A DNA stretch of 5,617 nucleotides from Candidatus Peregrinibacteria bacterium CG_4_10_14_0_2_um_filter_43_11. Lineage in GTDB: Bacteria; Patescibacteriota; Gracilibacteria; UM-FILTER-43-11. The stretch is taken from contig PFOK01000089.1 of assembly GCA_002792495.1 (NCBI GenBank), forward strand, positions 1 to 5,617, given 5' to 3'. This document shows, piece after piece, positions 5,551 to 5,617 of the stretch. A program made the translations under genes and the position numbers. Position 1 is the first letter of the stretch; every line of letters begins with the position of its first letter. The notes under the pieces are model-generated. The model was not told the origin of the DNA and searched no databases. It worked only from the letters and a program-made list of their open reading frames with translations.

Positions 5551-5600
5551 ACGAGGAATGAAATGACGTGGTGAGTGGCTGGCTGTAGCTCATTCCGAGT
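5551..5600. repeat. Inverted repeat upstream of tRNA-Ala
   Basis: ACGAGGAATGA (5551-5561) and TCATTCCGAGT (5590-5600) are inverted copies with 9 of 11 pairs matching, separated by 28 nt. The right arm is the start of the REP-like element, so this may be two degenerate, opposed copies of that repeat. Confidence 0.45.
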
Positions 5601-5615
5601 GAAATGAGGAATCTG
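5591..5615. repeat. REP-like interspersed palindromic element
   Basis: The segment begins CATTCCGAG and ends GAGGAATCTG, with GTGAAAT-type sequence between, so ATTCC and GGAAT form a short stem. From memory it resembles the widespread intergenic repeat of the form CATTCCGAGCGAAGCGAGG followed by AATCT, found in many unrelated bacteria. No copy count can be made in this window, so the identification rests on resemblance. Confidence 0.45.
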
Positions 5616-5617
5616 CA

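Noticed and set aside
5576..5617. A second tRNA beginning on the plus strand at the right edge
   Set aside because: GGCTGTAGCTCA resembles a tRNA 5' end, but the following bases give a five-base D loop without the GG pair, and REP-like sequence follows.

Overview
The window most likely comes from a bacterium of the Candidate Phyla Radiation (Patescibacteria), with a Peregrinibacteria-like lineage as the best guess. This is inference from gene types, not a database match. The clues are a MurE-type ligase that lacks the usual N-terminal UDP-binding domain, a stand-alone riboflavin kinase, an archaeal-type PEP carboxylase beside bacterial-style promoters, and several genes without a Shine-Dalgarno sequence. 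The riboflavin kinase is the bacterial ATP-dependent type and the promoters have TATAAT-like boxes, which argues against an archaeon. No in-frame UGA occurs inside the clear genes, so no UGA recoding needs to be assumed.

Layout. Positions 1-1356 (minus) hold a MurE-like Mur ligase that runs off the left edge. Positions 1380-2116 are an accessory-looking segment. A 38-bp perfect direct repeat occurs twice, 425 bp apart, and each copy carries the upstream part of a sigma70-like promoter. Copy 1 precedes an unrecognised 114-residue gene on the plus strand. Copy 2 precedes a related but broken reading frame with an in-frame stop at codon 16. The reverse face of copy 1 carries a perfect extended -10 for the Mur ligase. 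Positions 2067-2420 (minus) encode a riboflavin kinase. It is divergent from a plus-strand pair: archaeal-type PEP carboxylase (2527-4035) and a class I aspartate aminotransferase (4074-5240). A 74-residue three-helix membrane protein (5237-5461, minus) overlaps the aminotransferase end by 4 bp and starts 8 nt after a tRNA-Ala(GGC) gene (5470-5546, minus). The right edge (5551-5617) contains a REP-like palindromic repeat.

Function. PEP carboxylase makes oxaloacetate from PEP and bicarbonate, and the adjacent aminotransferase would turn it into aspartate. The pair therefore reads as a two-step route from glycolysis to aspartate. The Mur ligase belongs to peptidoglycan precursor synthesis, and riboflavin kinase makes FMN from riboflavin that may be taken up. 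The most novel part is the repeat-plus-small-gene segment at 1380-2116.
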